Source of the DNA: Cyanobacteria bacterium UBA7694
Lineage (GTDB): Bacteria; Cyanobacteriota; Sericytochromatia; UBA7694
NCBI GenBank assembly: GCA_002482705.1
Contig: DLGM01000205.1
Location: forward strand, 6,314-15,213
DNA length: 8,900 bases
Reading direction: 5' to 3'
The notes under the pieces were generated by a model, which saw nothing but the letters and a program-made list of their open reading frames with translations, searched no databases and had not been told where the DNA came from. The position numbers were made by a program, and so were the translations under genes. Below are positions 1 through 6,590 of the stretch, piece by piece. The number at the start of each line of letters is the position of its first letter. Positions within the stretch are counted from its first letter, which is position 1.

Positions 1-1
1 T

Positions 2-814
2 AATAGTCGTTCACTGCCCCCCAAGGCACACCGTCTTTTACAGGAAGTGTTAACGGCGCTCCTGCGCGGTGAGCGTCGCTTGCTTGATCAGCATCGTATG
101 GTGTATCTCGATGCCCATGACTGGGCCTTTTTATTGGCCCTGTTTCCGCCGCGCTTTTTTGATGGTTTGATGCGTCCGATTGCTTTGCGGTGTGTGCGCA
201 CCCCGGAAGAAGTGCCCCAGTGGCACGCTCTTTTTCAGGCGCTGCTGTGGCAACATCCCCGAGAAATTGATCTGCCGCTGTTGCAGGACCTCTACGCCGC
301 TGTGTTCCCTGAACCACCGGGCCTTTTGCGCCATTGGCTGTCTGGCAAGTCGGTATTGGGCAATTTGGCCACTTTACAAGACACCCTCGAAATCATGGCC
401 CGCGCCAATGCCTTTGTACCGGGCTGTATTGGTTATACGCAGCAGTTGGCCATGCAGTACCACCATACCCCGGAAACGGCGGAGGCGCTCTTTTATCTCA
501 GCCAGCAGTATTTACATGGGGACAGCCTGAACTGGAAAGAGACCCAGCTATTGGCCCGCACTTTGTATGAGCAGTGTTATACCCCGGAACAGTTTTCCGG
601 TGAGCAGGTGGTCCCGGTGCTGGTACAGGCCCTGAACGGAGATCCGCTGGATTTGCCGGAAATCATGTTGTTACTTCAGGGGGCGGGGCGTCAGGTTCTG
701 GGGCATTTGCCCTTTTACCGCTTGGCTTCCGAGCTACAGGAGCTCCAACAACTGCGCTATAGCGACCCTTATTACAGCGAAGAAAACCTATTGGCCTTGG
801 TCAGCGGTAACTGA
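2..814 (+). CDS. Unrecognised helical protein, 5' end beyond the window
   Basis: I do not recognise this family. The frame is open from base 2, so the gene probably starts upstream of the window. A GTG at 47 is possible, but the purine stretch just before it (AGGAA) sits too close to act as a normal ribosome site, and the residues upstream (NSRSLPPKAHRLLQE) look like continuous protein. The visible 270 residues are rich in Leu, Gln, Tyr and aromatic residues and look mostly alpha-helical. There is no signal peptide, membrane segment or Cys/His metal cluster, and no motif I can name. The acidic tail ends in LLALVSGN before a TGA. The gene lies 81 bases upstream of the MMPL gene, but a good promoter in between suggests separate control. 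It could be a scaffold or helical-repeat protein; that is a guess from composition. I am fairly confident it is a real gene and have no functional call. Confidence 0.7.
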   Translation, partial: NSRSLPPKAHRLLQEVLTALLRGERRLLDQHRMVYLDAHDWAFLLALFPPRFFDGLMRPIALRCVRTPEEVPQWHALFQALLWQHPREIDLPLLQDLYAAVFPEPPGLLRHWLSGKSVLGNLATLQDTLEIMARANAFVPGCIGYTQQLAMQYHHTPETAEALFYLSQQYLHGDSLNWKETQLLARTLYEQCYTPEQFSGEQVVPVLVQALNGDPLDLPEIMLLLQGAGRQVLGHLPFYRLASELQELQQLRYSDPYYSEENLLALVSGN

Positions 815-830
815 ATCCCTGCGCTAAACC

Positions 831-859
831 CTGCTATAATGGACGGTGCTTTATAGCAG
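831..859. repeat. Perfect 9-bp inverted repeat over the MMPL promoter, candidate operator
   Basis: CTGCTATAA (831-839) and TTATAGCAG (851-859) are perfect reverse complements separated by 11 bases. The left arm contains most of the -10 hexamer and the right arm falls just after the predicted start of transcription, so a dimeric repressor bound here would block the promoter. By symmetry the minus strand also reads TGCTATAAA, a near-consensus extended -10 facing back into the upstream gene. The repeat is directly visible; the operator role is inferred. Confidence 0.45.
832..840 (+). promoter_or_regulatory. Extended -10 promoter for the MMPL-gltX-permease cluster
   Basis: TGC followed by a perfect TATAAT (835-840) forms an extended -10. 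The hexamer 17 bases upstream (812-817, TGAATC) is a poor -35, as is common for extended -10 promoters. Counting from the -10, transcription would start near 847, giving a leader of about 49 bases before the ATG at 896. The element lies within an inverted repeat, which suggests regulation. This is inferred from sequence match alone. Confidence 0.6.
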
Positions 860-895
860 TATTCGAACTCTCCGTCATCGTTTAGGACGTCGCTT

Positions 896-3187
896 ATGTT
901 GACTCAACTCGGCACCTGGGTGGTACGCCACCGGATTTGGGTGCTCGTTTTCTGGATCCTCCTGATTATCCCAAGCGTTTTTGCCGCTTCACGTCTCTCG
1001 CATGTCTTGCAAGGAGAGGTGGCCAGTGCCAAGGGCGATGAAATGTATCGCCAAGAGCATTTAATTAACCAAGATTTCCCCGAACAGAATCTGTACAGCA
1101 TTATGGTTGTGCTTGAAAGTAAGCGGGATACCGTTGATGCACCGGCTTATCAGGCCCTGATTCAGCGCTACTTGGATGCGGCCGAAGCCACCCCAGGAAC
1201 GGCTCCGTCCGTAACTTATCGCCAAGACTCGGCTTTATTGAGTGAAGATCAACGCTCGACTTATATTGCAATCGGGCTTGAGGCCCGTGATTATGCTCTG
1301 GCGGATAAACTCTCCCTTGATTTGGTGAAAAACGTAAGGGCGGTACCGCTTCCAGACGGCTTTGATATGAAGCTCACCGGTGGCCCCTTGTTTGGTCGTG
1401 AAATCACAACGCTGAGCGCTAAAGATGGCTTTAACACCGAAAAACGCGTGTTGCCGATTGTGCTGGTGGTCCTGATTTTTGCCTTCGGCGGCATTTTAGC
1501 CGCCGGTTTGCCGCTGATTACCGGGGTGCTCAGCATGCTGATTACGCTGGCGCTGCTGTATGTGCTGGCCCACTTTATGACGATTACCTCGCTGTCGCAA
1601 AATATTGTCTCGATGCTGGGCCTTGGTGTCGGCATTGACTACTCGCTGTTGATGGTCAGCCGGTTCCGGGAAGAATTTTTTGACAAGGGCTACAGCAAAG
1701 AAGAAGCGGCCATCCGCACGGTTGAATCGGCGGGCCGCACCATTCTCTATTCCGGCACCGTTGTCAGCATTGGCTTGGTGGCTTTATTGATGCCCAATGT
1801 GGTGTTTATGACTTCTCTCGGGCTAAGTGGTCTGCTGGTGGTGATTTCGACCATTGCCGTCGGCTTGACCTTGATCCCTGCCCTGCTTTCCCTGATTGGC
1901 CCCCATCTCAATGCTCCTCAGGCTTTGGCTAACTGGACCTCGCGTATGTGGGGGCAAAGCCGCTTCTGGTATCACTGGGCCAAGTGGATTATGAAACGCC
2001 CGATCTTTTTCACCTTTGTCTCGATTGCGGCTTTGGCTTCGGTCAGTTTAATTACCTTCGAGATGAAGGTCTGGAACACCTCGATTCGGATCATGCCCGA
2101 GCAAATGGAAACCCGCCAAGGCTTTGAAAAAATCTTGGAAATTGATCCCAAAAATCTGTTTGCCCCGATTATTGTGTCGTTTGAAAGCAAAGATGGATCG
2201 CCGATATGGACCGATGAAAATGTCGCGGCGATTCATGAGTTTGCCGCTTTAACTGGCAAAACATTTCCGATTGCGGGCATGATTGGTATGGCCAACGGCT
2301 TTCAGCCGCTTGAAGAGCAGACGCCCCTATACAATACCATTGCCGGTTACGGGGGATTGGCCAACTTGCAGGTGATTCAGCCCAATATGCGTTTGCCGTA
2401 TATCAGCAGTGATGAAACCAAAGCGATGATCGCGATGTTTCATAAGTTTGAAGGGTATGGCGTACAAGAGAGTGGTGCGGACATTGACACCATCAAGGGC
2501 ATGCGCGAATTCCGCGATCAGATGCAAAGCCGCTACCCCAATCTCGAGATTATGGTTGGTGGGCTGAGCGCCATTCCCGTGGAAATGCGCGACGCCATTT
2601 ATAAGAACTTTCCCTTTGTGGTCTTGATGACGGTGATTATCACCTATTTGCTGACCATGTTCTCTTTTGGTTCGGTCTTGTTGCCGCTCAAGGCGGTTTT
2701 CCTCAATGTCTTGTCGGTGACCGCGACGTATGGCTGCATGATTTTGGTGTTTCAAAAGGGTATGGGCGCTTCGTTGATTGGGATGGAACAGCCGCCCGGA
2801 GCTTTGCTGATTGTCTCACCGCTGATTCTTTTCTGCCTGATCTTTGGGTTGAGCATGGACTACGAAATTTTCCTGATCAACCGCATTCGCGAGGAGTATG
2901 ACGCCAGCGGCGACTATGAAGAGGCGATTGCTTTAGGCATGGAAAAAACCGGTGCCATCATTACCAATGCGGGCCTGATTATGATCCTGATCTTTATGGG
3001 TTTTGCTTTTGCCCGGATTGTAGTCATTAAAGAGTTTGGTTTTGGCATGGCGGTGGCGATTTTTATTGACGCCACGATTATTCGCCTGATGGTGGTGCCC
3101 GCCATGATGAAACTCTTTGGCCGGGGCAGCTGGTACTTCCCCAAATTTTTAGACATTCCACTCTTGCGCAAAATTTTAAAAGAATAA
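896..3187 (+). CDS. MMPL/RND-family membrane transporter
   Basis: This is a 763-residue polytopic inner-membrane protein of the RND superfamily, MMPL branch, a family that exports lipids or hydrophobic compounds using the proton gradient. The layout is the family's: one membrane segment near residues 13-31, an extracytoplasmic domain to about 185, a five-helix bundle to about 336, a further helix near 370-388, a second external domain to about 570, and a final bundle to about 740. The duplicated hallmark is present in both halves: GLGVGIDYSLL (Asp248-Tyr249) and IFGLSMDYEIF (Asp655-Tyr656), matching the proton-relay Asp-Tyr pairs known in MmpL3-like proteins. Both are followed by an R-F/I-R-E-E motif. 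An AGGA at 884-887 lies 8 bases before the ATG. The gene is 15 bases upstream of gltX. No outer-membrane channel or adaptor gene is adjacent, so the substrate is unknown. The family call is firm; substrate and subfamily are not. Confidence 0.93.
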   Translation: MLTQLGTWVVRHRIWVLVFWILLIIPSVFAASRLSHVLQGEVASAKGDEMYRQEHLINQDFPEQNLYSIMVVLESKRDTVDAPAYQALIQRYLDAAEATPGTAPSVTYRQDSALLSEDQRSTYIAIGLEARDYALADKLSLDLVKNVRAVPLPDGFDMKLTGGPLFGREITTLSAKDGFNTEKRVLPIVLVVLIFAFGGILAAGLPLITGVLSMLITLALLYVLAHFMTITSLSQNIVSMLGLGVGIDYSLLMVSRFREEFFDKGYSKEEAAIRTVESAGRTILYSGTVVSIGLVALLMPNVVFMTSLGLSGLLVVISTIAVGLTLIPALLSLIGPHLNAPQALANWTSRMWGQSRFWYHWAKWIMKRPIFFTFVSIAALASVSLITFEMKVWNTSIRIMPEQMETRQGFEKILEIDPKNLFAPIIVSFESKDGSPIWTDENVAAIHEFAALTGKTFPIAGMIGMANGFQPLEEQTPLYNTIAGYGGLANLQVIQPNMRLPYISSDETKAMIAMFHKFEGYGVQESGADIDTIKGMREFRDQMQSRYPNLEIMVGGLSAIPVEMRDAIYKNFPFVVLMTVIITYLLTMFSFGSVLLPLKAVFLNVLSVTATYGCMILVFQKGMGASLIGMEQPPGALLIVSPLILFCLIFGLSMDYEIFLINRIREEYDASGDYEEAIALGMEKTGAIITNAGLIMILIFMGFAFARIVVIKEFGFGMAVAIFIDATIIRLMVVPAMMKLFGRGSWYFPKFLDIPLLRKILKE

Positions 3188-3202
3188 ACGAGAAGAAAAC
3201 CT

Positions 3203-4654
3203 ATGAACACTCCTGTTCGCGTCCGTATTGCCCCGTCTCCCACGGGCAATCTGCACATTGGTACGGCCCGTACGGCCCTGTTTAACTATTTATTTGCCCA
3301 TCACCATGGCGGCAAAATGATTCTGCGGATTGAAGACACTGATACACAGCGTTCACAAGCTGCTTACACTGAAAATCTGCTCGCAGGTCTCCAGGGACTG
3401 GGGTTGAATTGGGATGAAGGGCCGGGTGTTGAAGGCCCCTACGCTCCCTATTTCCAGTCTGAGCGCGGTGAACTCTACCGTCAGGCCCTAGAAATCCTGA
3501 TTGCCAAAGGGGCCGTTTATCCCTGCTTTTGTACCGAAGCCGAATTGCAGGCCGAGCGCCAAGCTGCCGAAACGGCTGGGGTTACCTATGTGTACAGTGG
3601 CAAATGGCGTGATGCGGATCCGGTGGAAGTGCAGCAGCGTTTAGCGGCGGGTGAATCCCATGTCTGGCGCTTGAAGGTACCCTACAAAGAGGTGGTCATT
3701 AACGACCTGATCCGGGGCGAAATTCGCATTCATACCCAGGTCATTGGTGACTTTATTATTGCCAAAGGTGACAAAAGCTCGCTGTACAACTTTGCAGTGG
3801 TGGTTGATGATATCCACATGCAAATTACCCATGTCCTGCGTGGGGAAGATCATATCAGCAACACACCCAAACAAATTTTGATTTATGAAGCCTTTGAAGC
3901 TCCTCTGCCAGAGTTTGGCCATATGGCGATGATTTTAGCCCCGGATCGCTCTAAGCTTTCCAAACGCCACGGAGCCACCTCTTTAGCGGCTTACCTACAA
4001 ATGGGTTATCTGCCAGCGGCTTTGATCAACTATTTGGCCCTGCTGGGTTGGTCACCGCCTGAAGGTCAGGAAAAACTCAGCTTAACGGAAATGATTCAGC
4101 TCTTTGATATTCATAAGGTCAATACCAGTGGGGCTGTGTTTGATGTCGAAAAACTGCGTTGGCTTAACAGTACCTATGTGCGTGAATTATCCCCAGAGCA
4201 GTTGCTGGAAGCTCTGGAGCCCTATTTTGTTGCGATGGATCGCATTGCTTCCGGTTATGAGCGCGATTGGCTCTTGCAAGTTGTGGCTTTGGTGCAAGAA
4301 AAGCTGACCCTGTTGACCGATTTCTTTAAAGAAGCCGACTTTCTGCTGGATGACGAGCTGGCGTATCACCCGGAATTGGTGGATAAGGCCTTTGCCATGG
4401 CTTCCGCTGAAGATGTGCTGACCCGCTTCCGGGCCCATGCCACCACCGCCGACTGGACGCCTGAAGGGGTTCATCAGATCCTCGAAACGCTAAAATCAGA
4501 AGTTTCGTATAAAATGAAGGAGATCATGTGGCCCTTGCGGGCTGCACTCACCGGTCGCGTTGCGGGGGCAGATCTGCACCGCAGCATTTGGCTGTTGGGC
4601 CGTGAAAAGGTCTGCAACCGGGTCGACCAGGCCCTATTACACCTGAAGGGTTAA
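3203..4654 (+). CDS. gltX: Glutamyl-tRNA synthetase
   Basis: This cytoplasmic class I aminoacyl-tRNA synthetase charges tRNA-Glu, and in some bacteria also tRNA-Gln when it is non-discriminating. At 483 residues it is close to the usual bacterial length (E. coli about 471). The HIGH-type signature sits in PSPTGNLHIGTARTALFNYL (HIGT at 18-21), the ATP-binding KLSKR at 251-255 followed by HG, and the helical anticodon-binding part fills the last 150 residues, ending in the typical LLGREKVCNRVDQALLHL. The zinc-type element is incomplete: CFC (Cys108, Cys110) and Tyr131 are present, but Trp135 stands where the E. coli enzyme has its last Cys, so zinc binding is doubtful. The ribosome site is weak (GAGAAG near 3191). 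The stop is 3 bases from the permease start. Whether the enzyme is discriminating cannot be judged here without aligning the anticodon-binding site and knowing whether the genome has GlnRS or GatCAB. Confidence 0.97.
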   Translation: MNTPVRVRIAPSPTGNLHIGTARTALFNYLFAHHHGGKMILRIEDTDTQRSQAAYTENLLAGLQGLGLNWDEGPGVEGPYAPYFQSERGELYRQALEILIAKGAVYPCFCTEAELQAERQAAETAGVTYVYSGKWRDADPVEVQQRLAAGESHVWRLKVPYKEVVINDLIRGEIRIHTQVIGDFIIAKGDKSSLYNFAVVVDDIHMQITHVLRGEDHISNTPKQILIYEAFEAPLPEFGHMAMILAPDRSKLSKRHGATSLAAYLQMGYLPAALINYLALLGWSPPEGQEKLSLTEMIQLFDIHKVNTSGAVFDVEKLRWLNSTYVRELSPEQLLEALEPYFVAMDRIASGYERDWLLQVVALVQEKLTLLTDFFKEADFLLDDELAYHPELVDKAFAMASAEDVLTRFRAHATTADWTPEGVHQILETLKSEVSYKMKEIMWPLRAALTGRVAGADLHRSIWLLGREKVCNRVDQALLHLKG

Positions 4655-4657
4655 CGG

Positions 4658-5611
4658 ATGTTTGAATACCTGATCAAGCGCGCACTTCTGATCCCACTCA
4701 CGCTGCTGGGAATCTTTACGATTACCTTTGCCCTGCTCTATATCGTACCGGGGGATCCAGTCGCCACGATTGTCGGCCCCAAGGCAGATGCTAAAACGAT
4801 TGCCGCCATTCGCGAGCAGCTCAACCTCGATAAACCCGTGATTGTGCAGTACTTTATGTATCTGGGCAACGTTGTCCGTGGGAACTTGGGCGAAAGCTTT
4901 ATCACCAAACAAAATGTCTTGGGGGCCATTCTCGAAGCCTTTCCCCTGACGCTGAATTTGGCGGTGCTCTCGGTCTTTATCATGACCATTTTGGGCATTC
5001 CGATTGGCATTTTATCCGCCATCAGGCAACGCTCTCTGCTTGACCGCTTCTTAATGGTGGCGGCGATTGGGGGCGTTTCCGCACCTGGTTTCTGGGTCGG
5101 TCTGATTGCCCTGTTGGTATTTGTCCATGCCTTGGGCTGGTTCCCCCTGAATACCATTGAGGTCACTTCCTTGGGCTGGCCAGCCTATCTCAGTTATCTG
5201 ATCTTGCCCGCTTCGGTCTTGGGGATTCGTGGGATTGCGATTGTGGCCCGCCTGACCCGTTCGACCCTGCTAGAGGTGGTGCGTCAGGACTATATCCGCA
5301 TGGCACGTGCCAAAGGGGTCGCTGAGCGCGTGGTCATCTTAAAACATGCGCTGCGCAATGCCTTGATTCCGGTCATTACCTATGTGGGCATGGACTTGGC
5401 TTTCTTAATGGGGGGCGCGGTGGTCACCGAGACGGTGTTTGCCTGGCCCGGTTTGGGCCGTTTGGCGGTTACAGCCTTGCGCGCCAAGGATATTCCGATG
5501 GTGTTGGGGACGGTGCTGTTTACCTCGGCCCTGATCGTGATTGCCAACTTGCTGACCGACCTCTCGTATGCGGCGGTCGACCCGCGTGTGAAACTTGGCA
5601 ATAACAAATAA
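4658..5611 (+). CDS. ABC transporter permease, OppB/DppB type
   Basis: This is a 317-residue inner-membrane subunit of a peptide/nickel-class (OppB/DppB/NikB) ABC importer. Membrane segments appear near residues 9-30, 96-120, 133-158, 175-197, 240-258 and 283-303. Family marks are visible: IVPGDP right after the first helix, RGNLGES (74-80) in the external loop, the EAA-type coupling loop DYIRMARAKG onward (211-239), the TETVFAWPGLG motif (257-267), and the C-terminal DPR (308-310). GAAGGG at 4645-4650, inside the end of gltX, is 7 bases before the ATG. Such permeases work as heterodimers with an OppC/DppC protein plus ATPase and binding protein. None is in this window, and a hairpin directly follows this gene, so the partners must be encoded elsewhere. 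Coupling to gltX is by transcription rather than obvious function. The substrate is unknown; dipeptides, oligopeptides, nickel or glutathione are all family options. Confidence 0.93.
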   Translation: MFEYLIKRALLIPLTLLGIFTITFALLYIVPGDPVATIVGPKADAKTIAAIREQLNLDKPVIVQYFMYLGNVVRGNLGESFITKQNVLGAILEAFPLTLNLAVLSVFIMTILGIPIGILSAIRQRSLLDRFLMVAAIGGVSAPGFWVGLIALLVFVHALGWFPLNTIEVTSLGWPAYLSYLILPASVLGIRGIAIVARLTRSTLLEVVRQDYIRMARAKGVAERVVILKHALRNALIPVITYVGMDLAFLMGGAVVTETVFAWPGLGRLAVTALRAKDIPMVLGTVLFTSALIVIANLLTDLSYAAVDPRVKLGNNK

Positions 5612-5616
5612 ATGCC

Positions 5617-5647
5617 CCGAAGCGCTCTGCCTTCTGGAGCGCTTCGG
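5617..5647 (+). terminator. GC-rich hairpin after the permease gene
   Basis: CCGAAGCGCTC (5617-5627) pairs perfectly with GAGCGCTTCGG (5637-5647), an 11-bp stem with a 9-base loop, starting 5 bases after the permease stop. No U-run follows (TGATCCATTTCCTT), so it is not a canonical intrinsic terminator. It may end the cluster inefficiently or protect the mRNA 3' end. Confidence 0.55.
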
Positions 5648-5659
5648 TGATCCATTTCC

Positions 5660-5689
5660 TTGAGTTCTGCGGAGTAACCGTGGGATGAT
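5660..5689 (+). promoter_or_regulatory. Weak candidate promoter for the 47-residue protein
   Basis: TTGAGT (5660-5665) and GATGAT (5684-5689) are separated by 18 bases, and TG at 5681-5682 makes an extended -10. Each hexamer matches 4 of 6 consensus bases. It lies between the upstream hairpin and the small gene, where a promoter is expected. Position supports it more than sequence does. Confidence 0.3.
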
Positions 5690-5708
5690 GACACAAGAGG
5701 TGTTTTTT

Positions 5709-5852
5709 ATGAGTAATGACCCCAAAGCCAATGGGCAAAAAAAAGACAAAGACAAACAACAAGACAAAGATCAAATGATCAATCTCTGGATGACGGGTAT
5801 GGGTTCGGAAACCCCGCCAACAAATCCCCCCGCACCGCCTGCTAAGTCTTAA
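5709..5852 (+). CDS. Small Lys/Asp/Gln-rich protein, 47 residues
   Basis: The function is unknown. The frame gives 47 residues in three parts: a highly charged, disordered-looking head (KKDKDKQQDKDQ at 11-22), a short hydrophobic Met-rich stretch (MINLWMTGMG, 23-32) and a proline-rich tail (TPPTNPPAPPAKS). The main support for translation is a good ribosome site, AAGAGG at 5695-5700, placed 8 bases before the ATG. It also has its own position between a hairpin and a convergent gene. A run of eight A (5737-5744) lies in the Lys codons. The last 11 bases overlap the end of the exported-protein gene on the other strand. There is no signal peptide, Cys or recognised domain. It could be a nucleic-acid- or protein-binding accessory peptide, but nothing shows this. 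Real translation is likely but unproven. Confidence 0.55.
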   Translation: MSNDPKANGQKKDKDKQQDKDQMINLWMTGMGSETPPTNPPAPPAKS

Positions 5853-6348
5853 GAGCGTACCAGTGCAGATGGGTGAAGGTGGTGCTCAGCGCTTCCAGCG
5901 TTACCCCCTCTCCCAATGGCTGATACCATTCTCCGGCTCGGTGGGCCGGACTACATAAGCGATATGCGGGAGCACTTCCGATCCAGACACTGCAATGCCC
6001 CTTTTCCCAAGCTTGAATGCCCCATGGCCCAAGCTGAGGATGAGGGGCATAAGCTTTGATCTGAGTTGCTCCCCGTTGGGGTGGCCGTTCAAAAGCCGCT
6101 TCTACCCCCAGTGTCTGTCCATTGGGATGAGCATAAACGAGGCGATAACCCGTATGAGGCCCCCATTGATCGCGAATGTCACTCTGTAACTGGATATCGT
6201 GCAGCGTAAATCCTGTGGGTAAAGGCTGGATCATCGCAATGGGATACGCGAGCCCGCGCAAGAGCCCTAAGTCAGGTGGCGGCCAGAGGGGCGGAGCCAC
6301 CTCGATGGGCAGTGCCGTATTCAATAAAAGCAATAACCAGAGCTTCAT
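5842..6348 (-). CDS. Exported small protein of unknown function
   Basis: This is a 168-residue protein with an N-terminal signal-like segment: Met-Lys, then a hydrophobic run (LWLLLLLNTALPIEV), then a Pro/Trp-rich start of the mature part (PPLWPPP). I chose the ATG at 6348 because it puts this segment first. The frame extends to an ATG at 6423, but those 25 extra residues are basic, unlike a protein N-terminus, and lack a ribosome site. The body includes LPTGFTLHDIQL, then GYRLVYAHPNGQTLGVEAAF. This pattern of an LPxGF strand followed by a short beta-rich region resembles DUF4367-like or outer-membrane-sensor domains in extracytoplasmic proteins, but the resemblance is from memory and weak. 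Two Cys (CSVWIGSAPAYRLC) could form a disulfide outside the cytoplasm. No ribosome site precedes the ATG, and an extended -10 sits 6 bases upstream, so the mRNA may be leaderless. It converges with the 47-residue gene. Confidence 0.7.
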   Translation of the reverse strand: MKLWLLLLLNTALPIEVAPPLWPPPDLGLLRGLAYPIAMIQPLPTGFTLHDIQLQSDIRDQWGPHTGYRLVYAHPNGQTLGVEAAFERPPQRGATQIKAYAPHPQLGPWGIQAWEKGHCSVWIGSAPAYRLCSPAHRAGEWYQPLGEGVTLEALSTTFTHLHWYALKT

Positions 6349-6354
6349 GGGCTG

Positions 6355-6363
6355 ATTGTACCA
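6355..6363 (-). promoter_or_regulatory. Extended -10 promoter giving a probable leaderless mRNA
   Basis: Read on the minus strand, TGG plus TACAAT (6360-6355) makes an extended -10 with 5 of 6 consensus bases. Six bases later is the ATG of the exported-protein gene. With normal spacing transcription would start on the A of that ATG at 6348. The absence of any purine-rich ribosome site fits. The -35 position (6383-6378, GCCACC) is poor. Confidence 0.45.
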
Positions 6364-6442
6364 TTTGGCCTGCTTGGGGTGGCGGGATGTTCTCAAAAGT
6401 GGTGAGGCGCTTGTGCCCCTCATGCGGATGAGGATTGTCTCT

Positions 6443-6505
6443 ATGTGTGTCTATGGGCGTAATTTAGACATTGATATGTTAAAAGAATATAAAAATAATG
6501 CATAG
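6443..6505 (+). CDS. Possible 20-residue leader peptide or small protein
   Basis: An ATG at 6443 opens a 20-codon frame (MCVYGRNLDIDMLKEYKNNA) ending in TAG. GAGGA at 6430-6434 is 8 bases upstream, ideal spacing. The same frame also extends upstream to an ATG at 6422. It lies 85 bases ahead of the flavin reductase gene, where a leader peptide could sit. There is no promoter I can point to, and a frame this short with a chance GAGGA is common. It is listed as a candidate only. Confidence 0.2.
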   Translation: MCVYGRNLDIDMLKEYKNNA

Positions 6506-6543
6506 TTTTAATGCTGGAAATCTGCTTTTGTTTTTATATCTTA

Positions 6544-6552
6544 TGGTTTAAT
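6544..6552 (+). promoter_or_regulatory. Candidate extended -10 for the flavin reductase gene
   Basis: TGG plus TTTAAT (6547-6552) matches 5 of 6 bases of the -10 with the TGn extension, in AT-rich surroundings. No convincing -35 is at the right distance. Transcription would begin near 6559, leaving a leader of about 32 bases that contains the ribosome site. AT-rich DNA produces such matches by chance, so confidence is modest. Confidence 0.35.
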
Positions 6553-6590
6553 ATTAAATCATTGAACAAGAAACAAACGAGGTTTTCCCC

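Larger units (their letters stand above)
6349..6590. other. Divergent intergenic region with an AT-rich core
   Basis: This 242-base gap separates the exported-protein gene (-) from the flavin reductase gene (+). Bases 6461-6570 hold only 23 G/C in 110, about 21%, in sharp contrast to both flanks. Two 9-base arms (ATATAAAAA at 6487-6495 and TTTTTATAT at 6531-6539) are inverted but are low-complexity AT. It most likely carries the reductase promoter with UP-like AT tracts. A very short reading frame with a good ribosome site lies inside and is listed separately. I see no RNA gene. Confidence 0.6.

Noticed and set aside
47..49. GTG as the start of the first gene
   Set aside because: The frame stays open to the left edge with protein-like residues, and no ribosome site is at a suitable distance.
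2327..2755. Minus-strand 142-codon frame inside the MMPL gene
   Set aside because: It lies fully opposite a well-supported gene; its His-rich translation reflects the antisense of membrane-protein codons.
4738..5166. Minus-strand 142-codon frame inside the permease gene
   Set aside because: It is an antisense shadow with no ribosome site or family match.
5737..5744. Run of eight A as a programmed frameshift or slippage site in the 47-residue gene
   Set aside because: A -1 shift gives a tail of similar length with no recognisable product, no stimulatory structure is visible, and Lys-rich codons explain the run.
6349..6423. Longer N-terminus for the exported protein from the ATG at 6423
   Set aside because: The 25 added residues are basic and low in hydrophobicity, lack a ribosome site, and would bury the signal-like segment that begins at the ATG at 6348.
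6487..6539. AT-only inverted repeat as an operator or hairpin
   Set aside because: The arms are low-complexity A/T tracts 35 bases apart in a 21% GC region, so chance is sufficient.
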